Source: Lysobacterales bacterium
Lineage (GTDB): Bacteria > Pseudomonadota > Gammaproteobacteria > Xanthomonadales > SZUA-36
DNA length: 64,000 bases
NCBI GenBank assembly: GCA_014238945.1
Contig: JABAAB010000064.1
Span: forward strand, 167,284-231,283
Direction: 5' to 3'
Shown here in pieces: positions 55,777 through 64,000 of this stretch. Both the position numbers and the translations under genes were made by a program. Under the pieces are notes generated by a model. It saw only the letters and a list, made by a program, of their open reading frames with translations. It was not told the origin of the DNA and searched no databases. Within the stretch, counting starts at the first letter, position 1; each line of letters opens with the position of its first letter.

Positions 55777-58445
55777 TCGTCAAACCATCACGTCGAAAAC
55801 AGGATATAGATCCTGTTGAAACCAGAGAGTGGATTGAAGCCATCGAGGCCGTGATTGAACGGGAAGGGCCGGAACGGGCGCATTTCCTGTTGGAGCACCT
55901 GGTTGATTTTACCCGTCGTTCTGGTGGACACCTGCCTTACGACACAACAACATCCTATATCAATACCATTCCTACACATCTGGAAGCCAAGACCCCAGGT
56001 GACAGCGCCATTGAACGACGGATCCGATCGTTGATTCGTTGGAACGCCATGGCGATGGTGCAACGAGCCGCCAGGCGAGGTGGTGAACTGGGTGGTCATA
56101 TTGCCAGTTTTGCATCTGCTGCAACCCTGTATGACGTAGGATTTAATCACTTCTTCAAGGGCCCCGACCATGAAGGTGGCGGCGACCTGGTCTACATTCA
56201 GGGGCATTCATCACCGGGTATTTATGCGCGGGCATTTCTCGAAGGACGCCTGTCGTCAGAGCAATTGGATAATTTCCGGCAGGAAATTGGCGGAAAGGGG
56301 CTGAGCTCCTATCCCCACCCCTGGTTAATGCCGGAATTCTGGCAGCTGCCAACGGTGTCGATGGGTCTGGGACCGATTATGGCCATCTACCAGGCACGTT
56401 TCCTGAAATATCTGCACAATCGGGGTATTGCTGATACTTCTCAACGCAAGGTCTGGTGCTTCATCGGTGATGGAGAAACGGACGAACCGGAATCACTGGG
56501 TGCCATTTCTCTGGCCGGTCGCGAGGGTCTGGATAACCTGATTTTTGTGGTCAACTGTAACCTCCAGCGCCTCGACGGTCCGGTGCGTGGCAACGGCAAG
56601 ATCATCCAGGAACTGGAAGGTGTTTTTCGTGGTGCCCGGTGGAAGGTCAACAAGGTTATCTGGGGCGCACGTTGGGATGCGCTGCTGGCGAAAGACAAGG
56701 ACGGCCTGTTGCGTAAGCGCATGGAAGAGGCGGTGGATGGTGAATATCAGAATTACAAGGCCAAGGGTGGTGCCTATACCCGTGAGCATTTCTTTGGTGC
56801 TTACCCCGAATTAAAAGAAATGGTCGCAACGATGTCAGATGGTGATGTCTGGCGTTTGAACCGGGGTGGTCACGACCCCCACAAGCTATATGCGGCCTAT
56901 CATGAAGCAATGCAGCAGACCGGGCAGCCGACGGTGATACTGGCGAAAACCGTGAAAGGCTATGGCATGGGTGATGCAGGTGAGGCACAGAATATTACCC
57001 ACCAGCAAAAGAAGATGGACGTGGAATCGATGCGTCAATTCCGGGACCGGTTCAATGTCCCCATATCTGATGAGGAAATAAAAGAAATACCGTATTACCA
57101 CCCGGGAGAGGAATCGCCTGAAGTGAAATATATGCAGGCCCGACGTGAAGCGCTGGGTGGATATCTGCCACAGCGCCGGGTTACTGCCGATGCCCTGGAA
57201 ATTCCGGGAATCAAGGTGTTTGAATCCTTGTTCCGGGGTACCGGTGAGCGCGAAATCAGCACGACCATGGTATTTGTGCGCTTTCTTGCCATTATGCTCA
57301 GGGATAAGAACATGACCCGCCACATTGTGCCCATCGTGGCCGATGAAGCCCGGACTTTTGGTATGGAAGGCATGTTTCGACAATTGGGTATTTACTCATC
57401 CAAGGGGCAACTGTACACACCGGTAGATTCTGATCAATTGATGTTTTACAAGGAAGACACCAATGGCCAGATTCTGCAGGAAGGCATTTCTGAGGCCGGT
57501 GCCATGTCCTCCTGGATCGCTGCTGCAACCAGTTACAGTAATAACGGTGTTGCCATGATCCCGTTTTTCATTTTCTATTCCATGTTTGGCTTCCAACGCA
57601 TCGGGGACCTGGCCTGGGCTGCCGGTGATATGCGAGCACGTGGATTTTTACTGGGTGGAACCGCGGGTCGTACCACGCTGAACGGTGAAGGACTGCAGCA
57701 CGAGGATGGCAACAGTCATGTGATCGCGTCGATGGTACCCAATTGTGTTTCCTACGATCCGTCTTTTTCCTATGAGTTGGCGATCATATTGCACTCGGGT
57801 CTGTGCCGGATGTATCAGCAAATGGAAGACCTGTATTTCTACGTGACCGTGATGAATGAAAACTACACCCACCCGGCCATGCCCGATGGCGTCGAGGAGG
57901 GCGTTCTCAAGGGACTTTACAGGTTCCGTGCGGGTCAGAATGAGGGTCACCCCGTTCAATTGATCGGTTCAGGTGCGATTTTGCGTGAGGTTATTGCGGC
58001 TGCAGAGCTGCTTGAACGTGACTACGGGGTCAGTGCGACCATCTGGAGTGCGACCAGTTTTACCGAATTGCAACGGGACGGAACTGCAACCGGGCGTTAC
58101 AATTGTCTCAATCCTGAGACCGATCAGCAGACTTCCTGGGTGGAAAAATGTTTTGACGGTTACGACGGACCGGTGGTGGCGGCAACTGACTATGTGCGCG
58201 CCTATGCAGAGCAGATTAGACCCTTCCTGCCAAATTCGGATTACACCGTACTGGGCACGGATGGTTTTGGTCGTTCCGACACGCGTCAGAACCTGAGACG
58301 CTTCTTCGAGGTAGACCGGAACAATATTGCGTATGCTGCCCTTCATTCGCTCAACCGGCAGGGGTTGTTCCCGGTCGATGAATTGTTAAAAGCACGTACC
58401 AGTCTTGATCTGGATCCAGCCAAGCCAAACCCGTTGAAATCATGA
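55773..58445 (+). CDS. aceE: Pyruvate dehydrogenase E1 component (homodimeric)
   Basis: 890 residues, homodimeric E1 as in E. coli. TPP motif GDGETDEPESLGAISLAGREGLDN...NCNLQRLDGPVRGN, the HIASFASAATLYDVGFNHFF region, and the C-terminal FGRSDTRQNLRRFFEVD. Decarboxylates pyruvate and passes acetyl to the E2 lipoyl arm. Starts in the 4-nt overlap with maeB; aceF follows after 39 nt. Confidence 0.97.
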   Translation: MIVKPSRRKQDIDPVETREWIEAIEAVIEREGPERAHFLLEHLVDFTRRSGGHLPYDTTTSYINTIPTHLEAKTPGDSAIERRIRSLIRWNAMAMVQRAARRGGELGGHIASFASAATLYDVGFNHFFKGPDHEGGGDLVYIQGHSSPGIYARAFLEGRLSSEQLDNFRQEIGGKGLSSYPHPWLMPEFWQLPTVSMGLGPIMAIYQARFLKYLHNRGIADTSQRKVWCFIGDGETDEPESLGAISLAGREGLDNLIFVVNCNLQRLDGPVRGNGKIIQELEGVFRGARWKVNKVIWGARWDALLAKDKDGLLRKRMEEAVDGEYQNYKAKGGAYTREHFFGAYPELKEMVATMSDGDVWRLNRGGHDPHKLYAAYHEAMQQTGQPTVILAKTVKGYGMGDAGEAQNITHQQKKMDVESMRQFRDRFNVPISDEEIKEIPYYHPGEESPEVKYMQARREALGGYLPQRRVTADALEIPGIKVFESLFRGTGEREISTTMVFVRFLAIMLRDKNMTRHIVPIVADEARTFGMEGMFRQLGIYSSKGQLYTPVDSDQLMFYKEDTNGQILQEGISEAGAMSSWIAAATSYSNNGVAMIPFFIFYSMFGFQRIGDLAWAAGDMRARGFLLGGTAGRTTLNGEGLQHEDGNSHVIASMVPNCVSYDPSFSYELAIILHSGLCRMYQQMEDLYFYVTVMNENYTHPAMPDGVEEGVLKGLYRFRAGQNEGHPVQLIGSGAILREVIAAAELLERDYGVSATIWSATSFTELQRDGTATGRYNCLNPETDQQTSWVEKCFDGYDGPVVAATDYVRAYAEQIRPFLPNSDYTVLGTDGFGRSDTRQNLRRFFEVDRNNIAYAALHSLNRQGLFPVDELLKARTSLDLDPAKPNPLKS

Positions 58446-58484
58446 AAGCGAGCATCGATTGTTTAATTTGCCGGGTAGCAGGAA

Positions 58485-59834
58485 ATGACTGATCAAGTGG
58501 TAATCCGGGTACCGGATATTGGCGATTTCAGCGAAATACCGGTGATAGAAATCCTGGTGGCTGTAGGTGACTCTGTGGAAGCAGAACAGTCACTGGTGAC
58601 CCTGGAGAGTGACAAGGCTACGATGGAAGTTCCGGCACCGGTGGCCGGTGTTGTGCGCGAATTGCGGGTAGCACTTGACGACAAGGTATCAGAGGGTGAT
58701 GCGGTAGCGGTAATAGAAGCCGACGGGCTTGTCGAACCGGTTACCCCTGCGGCACAACCTGTGCAACCGGAGCCATCTTCGCCAGCAGTGACGAAACCAC
58801 CGGCCAGTCCCGAGCGGGTAGTCACCGGTCAGACAGAAAAGAAACCGGCTACCATTCCGGCACCTTCTGCCGGTGACCGGAGTTCACCGCCCGTTCCTAT
58901 GGATTCGAAAGCAACATCACCATCCGGGGCACCTTATGCCAGTCCGGCCATACGTCGTTATGCACGTGAACTCGGAGTGGACCTGGCCCGGGTAACCGGT
59001 AGCGCGCGGGGTGGACGCATCATACGTGAAGACGTAAACCGGTATATCAAGTCGGTACTGTCGGCAACGCCGGCACCTGCTGCTGGCGGTCTGGTGTTTG
59101 ATCTGCCCGCTGCACCGAAGGTGAATTTCAGCCGCTACGGTGACACAGAGCAGCAGCCATTGTCGCGAATTCAAAAAATTTCCGGTTCCTACCTGCATCG
59201 GAACTGGGTCAGCATTCCCCATGTCACCCAGAATGACCAGGCCGATATTACCGATATGGAGGCGTACCGCAAGGCCAACTCAGAACGTGCCCGGGAACTT
59301 GGTTTTAAACTGACCCCACTGGTGTTCCTGATCAAGGCCAGTGTGGCTGCACTGAAAAAGTACCCCACCTTCAACGCATCGCTGGATCAGTCCGGTGATA
59401 ACCTGGTATTGAAGAAGTATTTTCATATTGGCATCGCGGTCGATACTCCGCAGGGGTTAGTGGTACCGGTTATCCGTGACTGCGACCAGAAAGATATCTT
59501 GCAACTGGCGGGGGAACTGGGTGAAATCAGCCAAAAGGCGCGCGATGGCAAACTCACACCCACCGATATGCAGGGTGGTTGTTTTTCAATATCAAGTCTT
59601 GGTGGAATAGGCGGTACATCGTTTACACCCATCATCAATGCCCCCGAAGTGGCGATCCTTGGTGTTTCTCGTTCAAAACTCAGTCCAATTTGGGATGGTG
59701 AGTCGTTTCAGCCTCGCATGATGTTGCCGCTCAGTCTCTCCTATGACCACCGGGTGATCGACGGTGCGAATGCGGCCCGTTTTGCACGTTTCCTGGCCCT
59801 GAGGCTGGAAGACGTACAGGGCATGAATCTCTGA
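58485..59834 (+). CDS. aceF: Pyruvate dehydrogenase E2 (dihydrolipoyl acetyltransferase)
   Basis: 449 residues with a single N-terminal lipoyl domain (Lys44 in ESDKATMEV), a Pro/Ala-rich linker, an E1/E3-binding domain (YASPAIRRYARELGVDLARV, about 145-180) and the catalytic core with His in SLSYDHRVIDGANAARF. E. coli has three lipoyl domains; here one in E2 is complemented by one on E3. Forms the core of the PDH complex. Confidence 0.96.
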   Translation: MTDQVVIRVPDIGDFSEIPVIEILVAVGDSVEAEQSLVTLESDKATMEVPAPVAGVVRELRVALDDKVSEGDAVAVIEADGLVEPVTPAAQPVQPEPSSPAVTKPPASPERVVTGQTEKKPATIPAPSAGDRSSPPVPMDSKATSPSGAPYASPAIRRYARELGVDLARVTGSARGGRIIREDVNRYIKSVLSATPAPAAGGLVFDLPAAPKVNFSRYGDTEQQPLSRIQKISGSYLHRNWVSIPHVTQNDQADITDMEAYRKANSERARELGFKLTPLVFLIKASVAALKKYPTFNASLDQSGDNLVLKKYFHIGIAVDTPQGLVVPVIRDCDQKDILQLAGELGEISQKARDGKLTPTDMQGGCFSISSLGGIGGTSFTPIINAPEVAILGVSRSKLSPIWDGESFQPRMMLPLSLSYDHRVIDGANAARFARFLALRLEDVQGMNL

Positions 59835-59857
59835 CGGTGGCGGTTGAAAACAGCTAA

Positions 59858-60379
59858 ATGGCAGATTACGGTAACAGTTCTGAATCACGACTCGGTCAAC
59901 GCATGTTGTGGCTGGCCGCGTTCGGATTACTGGGTGGATTGTACATGCTGTTTTCCTCACTGGATGGGGGGAGTGGTACGGTCACTTCGGTGGACTCAAA
60001 TGGTGCGGTCATGGTGGTTCTTGAGCAGGACCGCAATGGACATTATGTAGTCGAGGGCGAGATCAATGGACAGGCGGTGACTTTCCTGGTCGATACCGGA
60101 GCGACCGATGTCGCATTGCCTGAGTCGGCCGCGCGGGCCCTTGGTCTGGATTTCGGACCCAGGGTACAGGTCATGACAGCTGCCGGGCCGGCCCATGCGT
60201 GGATGACGCGGCTGGATGAAGTTACGGTAGGCGGGATTCGACGCAGGAATGTGCGTGCCAGTATCACCAGCGGTGAATTTAACGGGGTCTTGCTGGGTAT
60301 GAGTTTTCTGAAGCACTACAACCTGCAGCAACAGGATGGCACCTTGGTTATCAGGGTTGCGGGTTCCGCGGATGGATAA
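59858..60379 (+). CDS. Membrane-anchored retropepsin-like aspartic protease (clan AA)
   Basis: 173 residues with one membrane helix (about 15-34) and a retropepsin-like domain with the active-site FLVDTGATDVALP (DTGAT at 79-83), the flap and hydrophobic-Gly region FNGVLLGMSFLKHY near the C-terminus. These TIGR02281-type proteins are single-domain and probably act as dimers. Topology puts the domain in the periplasm. It lies between aceF (23-nt gap) and lpd (17-nt gap), with no other obvious link to the PDH complex. Confidence 0.88.
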   Translation: MADYGNSSESRLGQRMLWLAAFGLLGGLYMLFSSLDGGSGTVTSVDSNGAVMVVLEQDRNGHYVVEGEINGQAVTFLVDTGATDVALPESAARALGLDFGPRVQVMTAAGPAHAWMTRLDEVTVGGIRRRNVRASITSGEFNGVLLGMSFLKHYNLQQQDGTLVIRVAGSADG

Positions 60380-60396
60380 GAAACAAGTGGTGAGAA

Positions 60397-62184
60397 ATGG
60401 CTGACAGGCTGGAAATCCTTGTCCCGGACATCGGTGATTTTACCGATATCCCGGTAATTGAAGTGCTGGTGGAAGCCGGCGAACACGTGCATGCTGAACA
60501 ATCCCTGGTGACACTGGAAAGTGACAAAGCGACCATGGAGGTGCCGTCACCCCGTGCCGGTGTGATACTTTCACTGGACGTGGCACTCGACGACACCGTG
60601 TCCGAGGGATCACTCATTGCTGTGCTGGAAGCCGATGATGCAGCGGTGATTAACTCTCCGCAAAAAAGCCCGGCCGCCACGAGCCGTGCCAGTGTAATTG
60701 AGGAACCAGTTGCCAGGGAAGCCCCCTCAACCGGGGTCGATACCGAGATCGATACTGGGGTAGACTCCCTCGCAGAATTCGAATTTGATGTCCTGGTACT
60801 GGGTTCCGGGCCGGGTGGATACACGGCTGCATTCCGTGCGGCCGACCTGGGACTGAATGTCGCCCTGGTAGAACGTTACCCGGTACTTGGTGGAGTATGC
60901 CTGGTGGTGGGCTGTATACCCTCCAAGGCACTGTTGCACGCCGCAGCAGTAATCGACGAGGCGGAGGCAATCGCAGCACACGGTGTGATCTTTGGCCAAC
61001 CTGAAATCGATCTGGACAAGTTGCGTGGCTGGAAAGAGGAAGTGGTGGGGCGCCTGACGGGCGGACTGGCTTCCATGGCCAAACAACGCGGTGTTCATGT
61101 GATTCAGGGTCATGGCAGTTTTGCTTCTCCACACGAGATGCAGATAAAAAGTGAAGACCAGGACCGCACGGTCAGTTTTGCGCGCGCGATCATTGCTGCA
61201 GGTTCGCAGGCATTCAAGTTACCGGGTCTGCCCTGGGATGACCCGCGTATCATGGATTCAACTGACGCACTTGAATTAAAAGATGTGCCACAACGCCTAC
61301 TGGTGATAGGTGGCGGCATCATTGGGCTGGAGATGGCCAGTGTATACCAGGCGCTGGGCAGTGAAGTGACCGTCGTTGAACTGACCGGGCAGTTGATGCC
61401 CGGTACCGACAGGGACCTGGTCCGGCCATTGCAGAAACGAATTGGCAGCCGATATGCAGGGATTTTTGTCAATACCAGTGTCCAGTCGATACAACCGGCA
61501 CCAGATGGGCTTCACGTGACCTTTGATGGGGCCAAAATTCCAGAAAATTCCGTGTTTGACCGGGTCCTGGTTTCCACCGGCCGGACACCCAATGGACAGA
61601 AGATCGGAGCCGAAAACGCCGGCGTGGAAATAACCGAACGCGGGTTTGTCCCGGTGGACCGGCAGATGCGGACCAACATACCGCATATTTTTGCCATTGG
61701 TGATATTGTCGGCCAGCCCATGCTGGCGCACAAGGCAACTCACGAAGCCAAGGTGGCAGCAGAGGTTTGCGTCGGTATGAAAAGCGCGTTTGAGGCGCGC
61801 GTCATCCCCTCGGTCGCCTACACCGATCCCGAGATTGCCTGGGCGGGTCTGACCGAAACCCAGGCCAGGGAAGAGGGCGTTGATTATAAAGTGGGCAAAT
61901 TCCCGTGGGCAGCAAGCGGCAGGGCAGTTGGTATCGGTCGTACCGAGGGCCTTACCAAGTTGTTGTTCGACCCGGAAACCAGCCGGGTCATTGGTGCCGG
62001 GATCGTGGGCCCGCATGCGGGTGATCTGATTGCGGAATGCGTATTGGCAATCGAGATGGGTTGCGAGGCGGAAGACATAGGTTTGTCCATTCATCCCCAC
62101 CCAACACTTTCGGAAACGGTCGCCATGTCAGCCGAGGTATTTGACGGTACCATTACGGACCTTTACATAGCGCCTGGAAAGTAA
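60397..62184 (+). CDS. lpd: Dihydrolipoamide dehydrogenase with N-terminal lipoyl domain
   Basis: 595 residues: an N-terminal lipoyl domain (1-80; Lys44 in ESDKATMEV), a linker, then the flavoprotein with FAD site VLGSGPGGYTAAFRAADLG, redox disulfide C168-x4-C173 in VCLVVGCIPSK (the usual Asn after CL is Val), NAD site GGGIIGLEMASV, and the catalytic His in HPHPTLSET. Re-oxidises the lipoyl groups of PDH with NAD+. The E3-linked lipoyl domain closely resembles the one on AceF. Last gene of the operon. Confidence 0.96.
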   Translation: MADRLEILVPDIGDFTDIPVIEVLVEAGEHVHAEQSLVTLESDKATMEVPSPRAGVILSLDVALDDTVSEGSLIAVLEADDAAVINSPQKSPAATSRASVIEEPVAREAPSTGVDTEIDTGVDSLAEFEFDVLVLGSGPGGYTAAFRAADLGLNVALVERYPVLGGVCLVVGCIPSKALLHAAAVIDEAEAIAAHGVIFGQPEIDLDKLRGWKEEVVGRLTGGLASMAKQRGVHVIQGHGSFASPHEMQIKSEDQDRTVSFARAIIAAGSQAFKLPGLPWDDPRIMDSTDALELKDVPQRLLVIGGGIIGLEMASVYQALGSEVTVVELTGQLMPGTDRDLVRPLQKRIGSRYAGIFVNTSVQSIQPAPDGLHVTFDGAKIPENSVFDRVLVSTGRTPNGQKIGAENAGVEITERGFVPVDRQMRTNIPHIFAIGDIVGQPMLAHKATHEAKVAAEVCVGMKSAFEARVIPSVAYTDPEIAWAGLTETQAREEGVDYKVGKFPWAASGRAVGIGRTEGLTKLLFDPETSRVIGAGIVGPHAGDLIAECVLAIEMGCEAEDIGLSIHPHPTLSETVAMSAEVFDGTITDLYIAPGK

Positions 62185-62188
62185 CCCC

Positions 62189-63706
62189 TCAGCCGTGATC
62201 CTCACGCAGCTGCTTGACCAGTGACACGGACATCAGCGCAGCCACAAAAATAAGCGGCAGGGAGACAATCAGTGTTGCAGATTGCACGGTCTTTAGTCCG
62301 TCTCCGCCTAAAAACATCAGTGTCAATGGCAGTACTGCCAGCGCCAGGGCCCAAAAAACCCGGTGCCAGCGGTCCGGGTCTTCATCCGCCTCCAGTCTGC
62401 GGGTAGCGCAGGAGGCCAGGATGTAGGAGGCCGAGTCATAGGTCGTGGCTGAAAAAATCAATGCGATGATCGCAAATATGGCGATGCCAATCGCCGCGAA
62501 CGGGAGCTGATCCAGGATGGCGACGATGGCAGTGGGGGCACCTTCAGATGCCAGTAATGTACTTACTTCCACCACCCCGGTTAATTCCAGGTGCAGTCCA
62601 TAGTTACCCATGATCATGTAAAACAGTCCAGTACCCAGGGTACCGTAACCCAGCATACCGAAAATCACCTGCCGGATGCTGCGGCCCCTTGAAATACGGG
62701 TCACAAACATACCAACAAATGGGCCGTAAGCGATCCACCAGGCCCAGTAAAAAATGGTCCAGTTCTCAACAAAGGAAGAATCTGTAAATGCATCGGTCCA
62801 TGCATTCATCCGGATGAAATTTTGTGCCATCAAACCCACACTGTTTACAGATGCCTTGAACAGGAAGATCGTGGGGCCAACCAGCAATATGAAGCCCAAC
62901 AATATGAAAGCCAGCAACATATTGATATCACTGAGACGCTTGATACCCTTTTTTAGTCCCATCCAGACACTGGTGGCAAACATGGCCACCGATACCACAA
63001 CCACCCAGAGTTCCAAACCGAAATCTGCTTCAAGACCGGTGACCCGTGCGATACAGGCGGCGATCATGGGTGTGGAAAAACCCAGTGACGTACCCGCGCC
63101 ACCCAGCAGTCCTATCATGAACAGCCAGTCGATCAGGCGTGCGCTACGGCTCTCTTTGTTGTCACCAAAAAAATAATGACAGGAGGTGCTGAGTCTCAGA
63201 AAAGGAATTTTCTTGACATAATAGGGGTAAGCAATGGCGACAGTTGGCAGACAATAAAACGCCCAGGCGGTAGGGCCCCAGTGAAACATGCCGTAGGTGG
63301 ATGCCCATTCAGCAGCCGTGGCCGAGCCCGGTTCGGCGCCGAAGGGTGGGGCATCAATATAGTAGGCCCATTCGATCGGTGCCCAGGCCAGCAGACCGGC
63401 ACCGATTCCGGCGCAAAACAGCATGGCCGCCCAGCTGAAATTGCTGAACTCCGGTGGGTCCTCTGTCGCTGACAAACGAACTTTTCCATAACGACCCATG
63501 GCCAGCCAAAGCAGCAATGTAATCACTGCCATACCGGCAGTAAGGTACAAAAAACTGAACTGATGGCTGATGACAGAATACATATCTGCCAGCAACTTGC
63601 CGCCAACCTCGGGGAACAGCACCAGTGGCGTACTGACCAGAAGGATAATCACAACCGAGGCAATGAAACTCGGCCAGTCTACTGTGTGCGTGGCGGTGTG
63701 CTTCAT
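62189..63706 (-). CDS. BCCT family transporter (betaine/carnitine/choline type)
   Basis: 505 residues, 12 membrane helices. Diagnostic FYWAWWIAYGPFVGMFVTRISRGRSIRQ and the GxGxGLLAWAPIEWAYYID segment (GAGLLAWAPIEWAYY) in TM2-3. Uses Na+ or H+ to import glycine betaine, choline, carnitine or similar. Osmoprotection or catabolic uptake cannot be told apart. Convergent with lpd, with only 4 nt between the stops. No obvious terminator. Confidence 0.93.
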   Translation of the reverse strand: MKHTATHTVDWPSFIASVVIILLVSTPLVLFPEVGGKLLADMYSVISHQFSFLYLTAGMAVITLLLWLAMGRYGKVRLSATEDPPEFSNFSWAAMLFCAGIGAGLLAWAPIEWAYYIDAPPFGAEPGSATAAEWASTYGMFHWGPTAWAFYCLPTVAIAYPYYVKKIPFLRLSTSCHYFFGDNKESRSARLIDWLFMIGLLGGAGTSLGFSTPMIAACIARVTGLEADFGLELWVVVVSVAMFATSVWMGLKKGIKRLSDINMLLAFILLGFILLVGPTIFLFKASVNSVGLMAQNFIRMNAWTDAFTDSSFVENWTIFYWAWWIAYGPFVGMFVTRISRGRSIRQVIFGMLGYGTLGTGLFYMIMGNYGLHLELTGVVEVSTLLASEGAPTAIVAILDQLPFAAIGIAIFAIIALIFSATTYDSASYILASCATRRLEADEDPDRWHRVFWALALAVLPLTLMFLGGDGLKTVQSATLIVSLPLIFVAALMSVSLVKQLREDHG

Positions 63707-63766
63707 CTGTGATCCTTGTAGTTTTTGTGCTGCCCCGGCAGCGAACCGGACTGGAATGTACCCGCT

Positions 63767-64000
63767 TTAAAAAAGTTCATTTGACAGGGATTCGGTATGA
63801 CCGTCAACACCCAGGGCCTGTCCGGAAACACTCCTGCCTTTGTCCGAGGCAAGAAACAGTGCCATGTCGGCAATGTCCTGGGGGTTGATAAAACGCCTCA
63901 GCGATGTCTGTTTTGTGTAGGCCCTGCGGATATCCTCCGCGGGGCGACCCTGTTCACTGGCCTCACGCTGGATCACCCGTTCGATGCGTTCACCTTCAAC
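63767..64000 (-). CDS. SDR family oxidoreductase, C-terminal part, cut by the window end
   Basis: Only the last 77 codons are visible; the frame runs on to base 64000 and beyond. The pieces LRRFINPQDIADMALFLASDKGRSVSGQALGVDGHTES are the standard C-terminal block of classical short-chain dehydrogenases (FabG-like). Cofactor and catalytic YxxxK lie outside the window. Same strand as the BCCT gene, with 60 nt between; they could be co-transcribed. Confidence 0.85.
   Translation of the reverse strand, partial: VEGERIERVIQREASEQGRPAEDIRRAYTKQTSLRRFINPQDIADMALFLASDKGRSVSGQALGVDGHTESLSNELF

Noticed and set aside
1..64000. CRISPR array, phage, transposon, tRNA or rRNA genes
   Set aside because: No regularly spaced repeats, integrase/transposase motifs, cloverleaf-like stretches or rRNA sequence were found on reading both strands. 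Detection of tRNAs by eye is limited, so a tRNA scan would be the proper test.

Overview
The window reads as a chromosomal segment of a heterotrophic gammaproteobacterium. The evidence is the aroK-aroB-hemE and yggS-proC-yggT gene orders, twitching-motility ATPases PilT/PilU, a homodimeric (AceE-type) pyruvate dehydrogenase, a large TonB-dependent receptor and many exported or outer-membrane proteins. Genus and species cannot be assigned from the sequence alone. Genes are dense on both strands, and no gap reaches 300 bp. I see no rRNA, tRNA, CRISPR array, insertion sequence, integrase or phage gene.

Layout. (1) 1-5.3 kb: 3' part of GTP-dependent PEP carboxykinase, a DUF885 peptidase-like protein, and an ECF sigma / membrane anti-sigma-like / DUF4097 'SVSGDV'-repeat operon. 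(2) 5.3-9 kb: TonB-dependent receptor and a 2OG-Fe(II) oxygenase. (3) 9-18.2 kb: two paralogous dynamin/DUF697-like GTPases, hemE-aroB-aroK, exosortase H with an overlapping epimerase gene, yggT-proC-yggS. (4) 18.3-25.7 kb: pilT-pilU, a response regulator / histidine kinase pair, small envelope proteins, a plug-less TonB-receptor-like barrel, and a thioredoxin-fold protein. (5) 25.9-31.9 kb: amino acid:Na+ symporter and tkt-gap-pgk. (6) 31.9-50.6 kb: an envelope-centred accessory block holding a patatin/POTRA/beta-barrel protein, a repeat protein of the 'carbohydrate-binding V/XII' type, a DUF4136 lipoprotein, a nine-gene MoxR-Bat operon, a sulfatase and a barrel protein. (7) 50.7-62.2 kb: pyk-fba and maeB-aceE-aceF-protease-lpd. 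(8) 62.2-64 kb: BCCT transporter and the C-terminus of an SDR enzyme.

Metabolic reading. PEPCK, malic enzyme, transketolase, GAPDH, PGK, pyruvate kinase, class I aldolase and the full pyruvate dehydrogenase complex lie in one window, giving most of the lower-glycolysis / gluconeogenesis / pyruvate node. tkt-gap-pgk and pyk-fba are commonly contiguous in related proteobacteria. Here an 18.9 kb block separates them.

Most notable. (a) The MoxR-Bat operon (37.3-47.8 kb) carries an exported PafA-type phosphatase near its start and an exported eight-CxxCH cytochrome/TPR protein at its end, all spaced by about 25 nt or less. (b) Its BatB has lost the metal-site signature. (c) Exosortase H is present with no recognisable sorting target nearby. 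(d) There is a TonB-receptor-like barrel without a plug. (e) A membrane-anchored retropepsin-like protease sits inside the pyruvate dehydrogenase operon. (f) The two GTPase genes overlap by 77 nt. No single locus can be called a proven new system; the Bat operon with its two exported enzymes is the strongest candidate.
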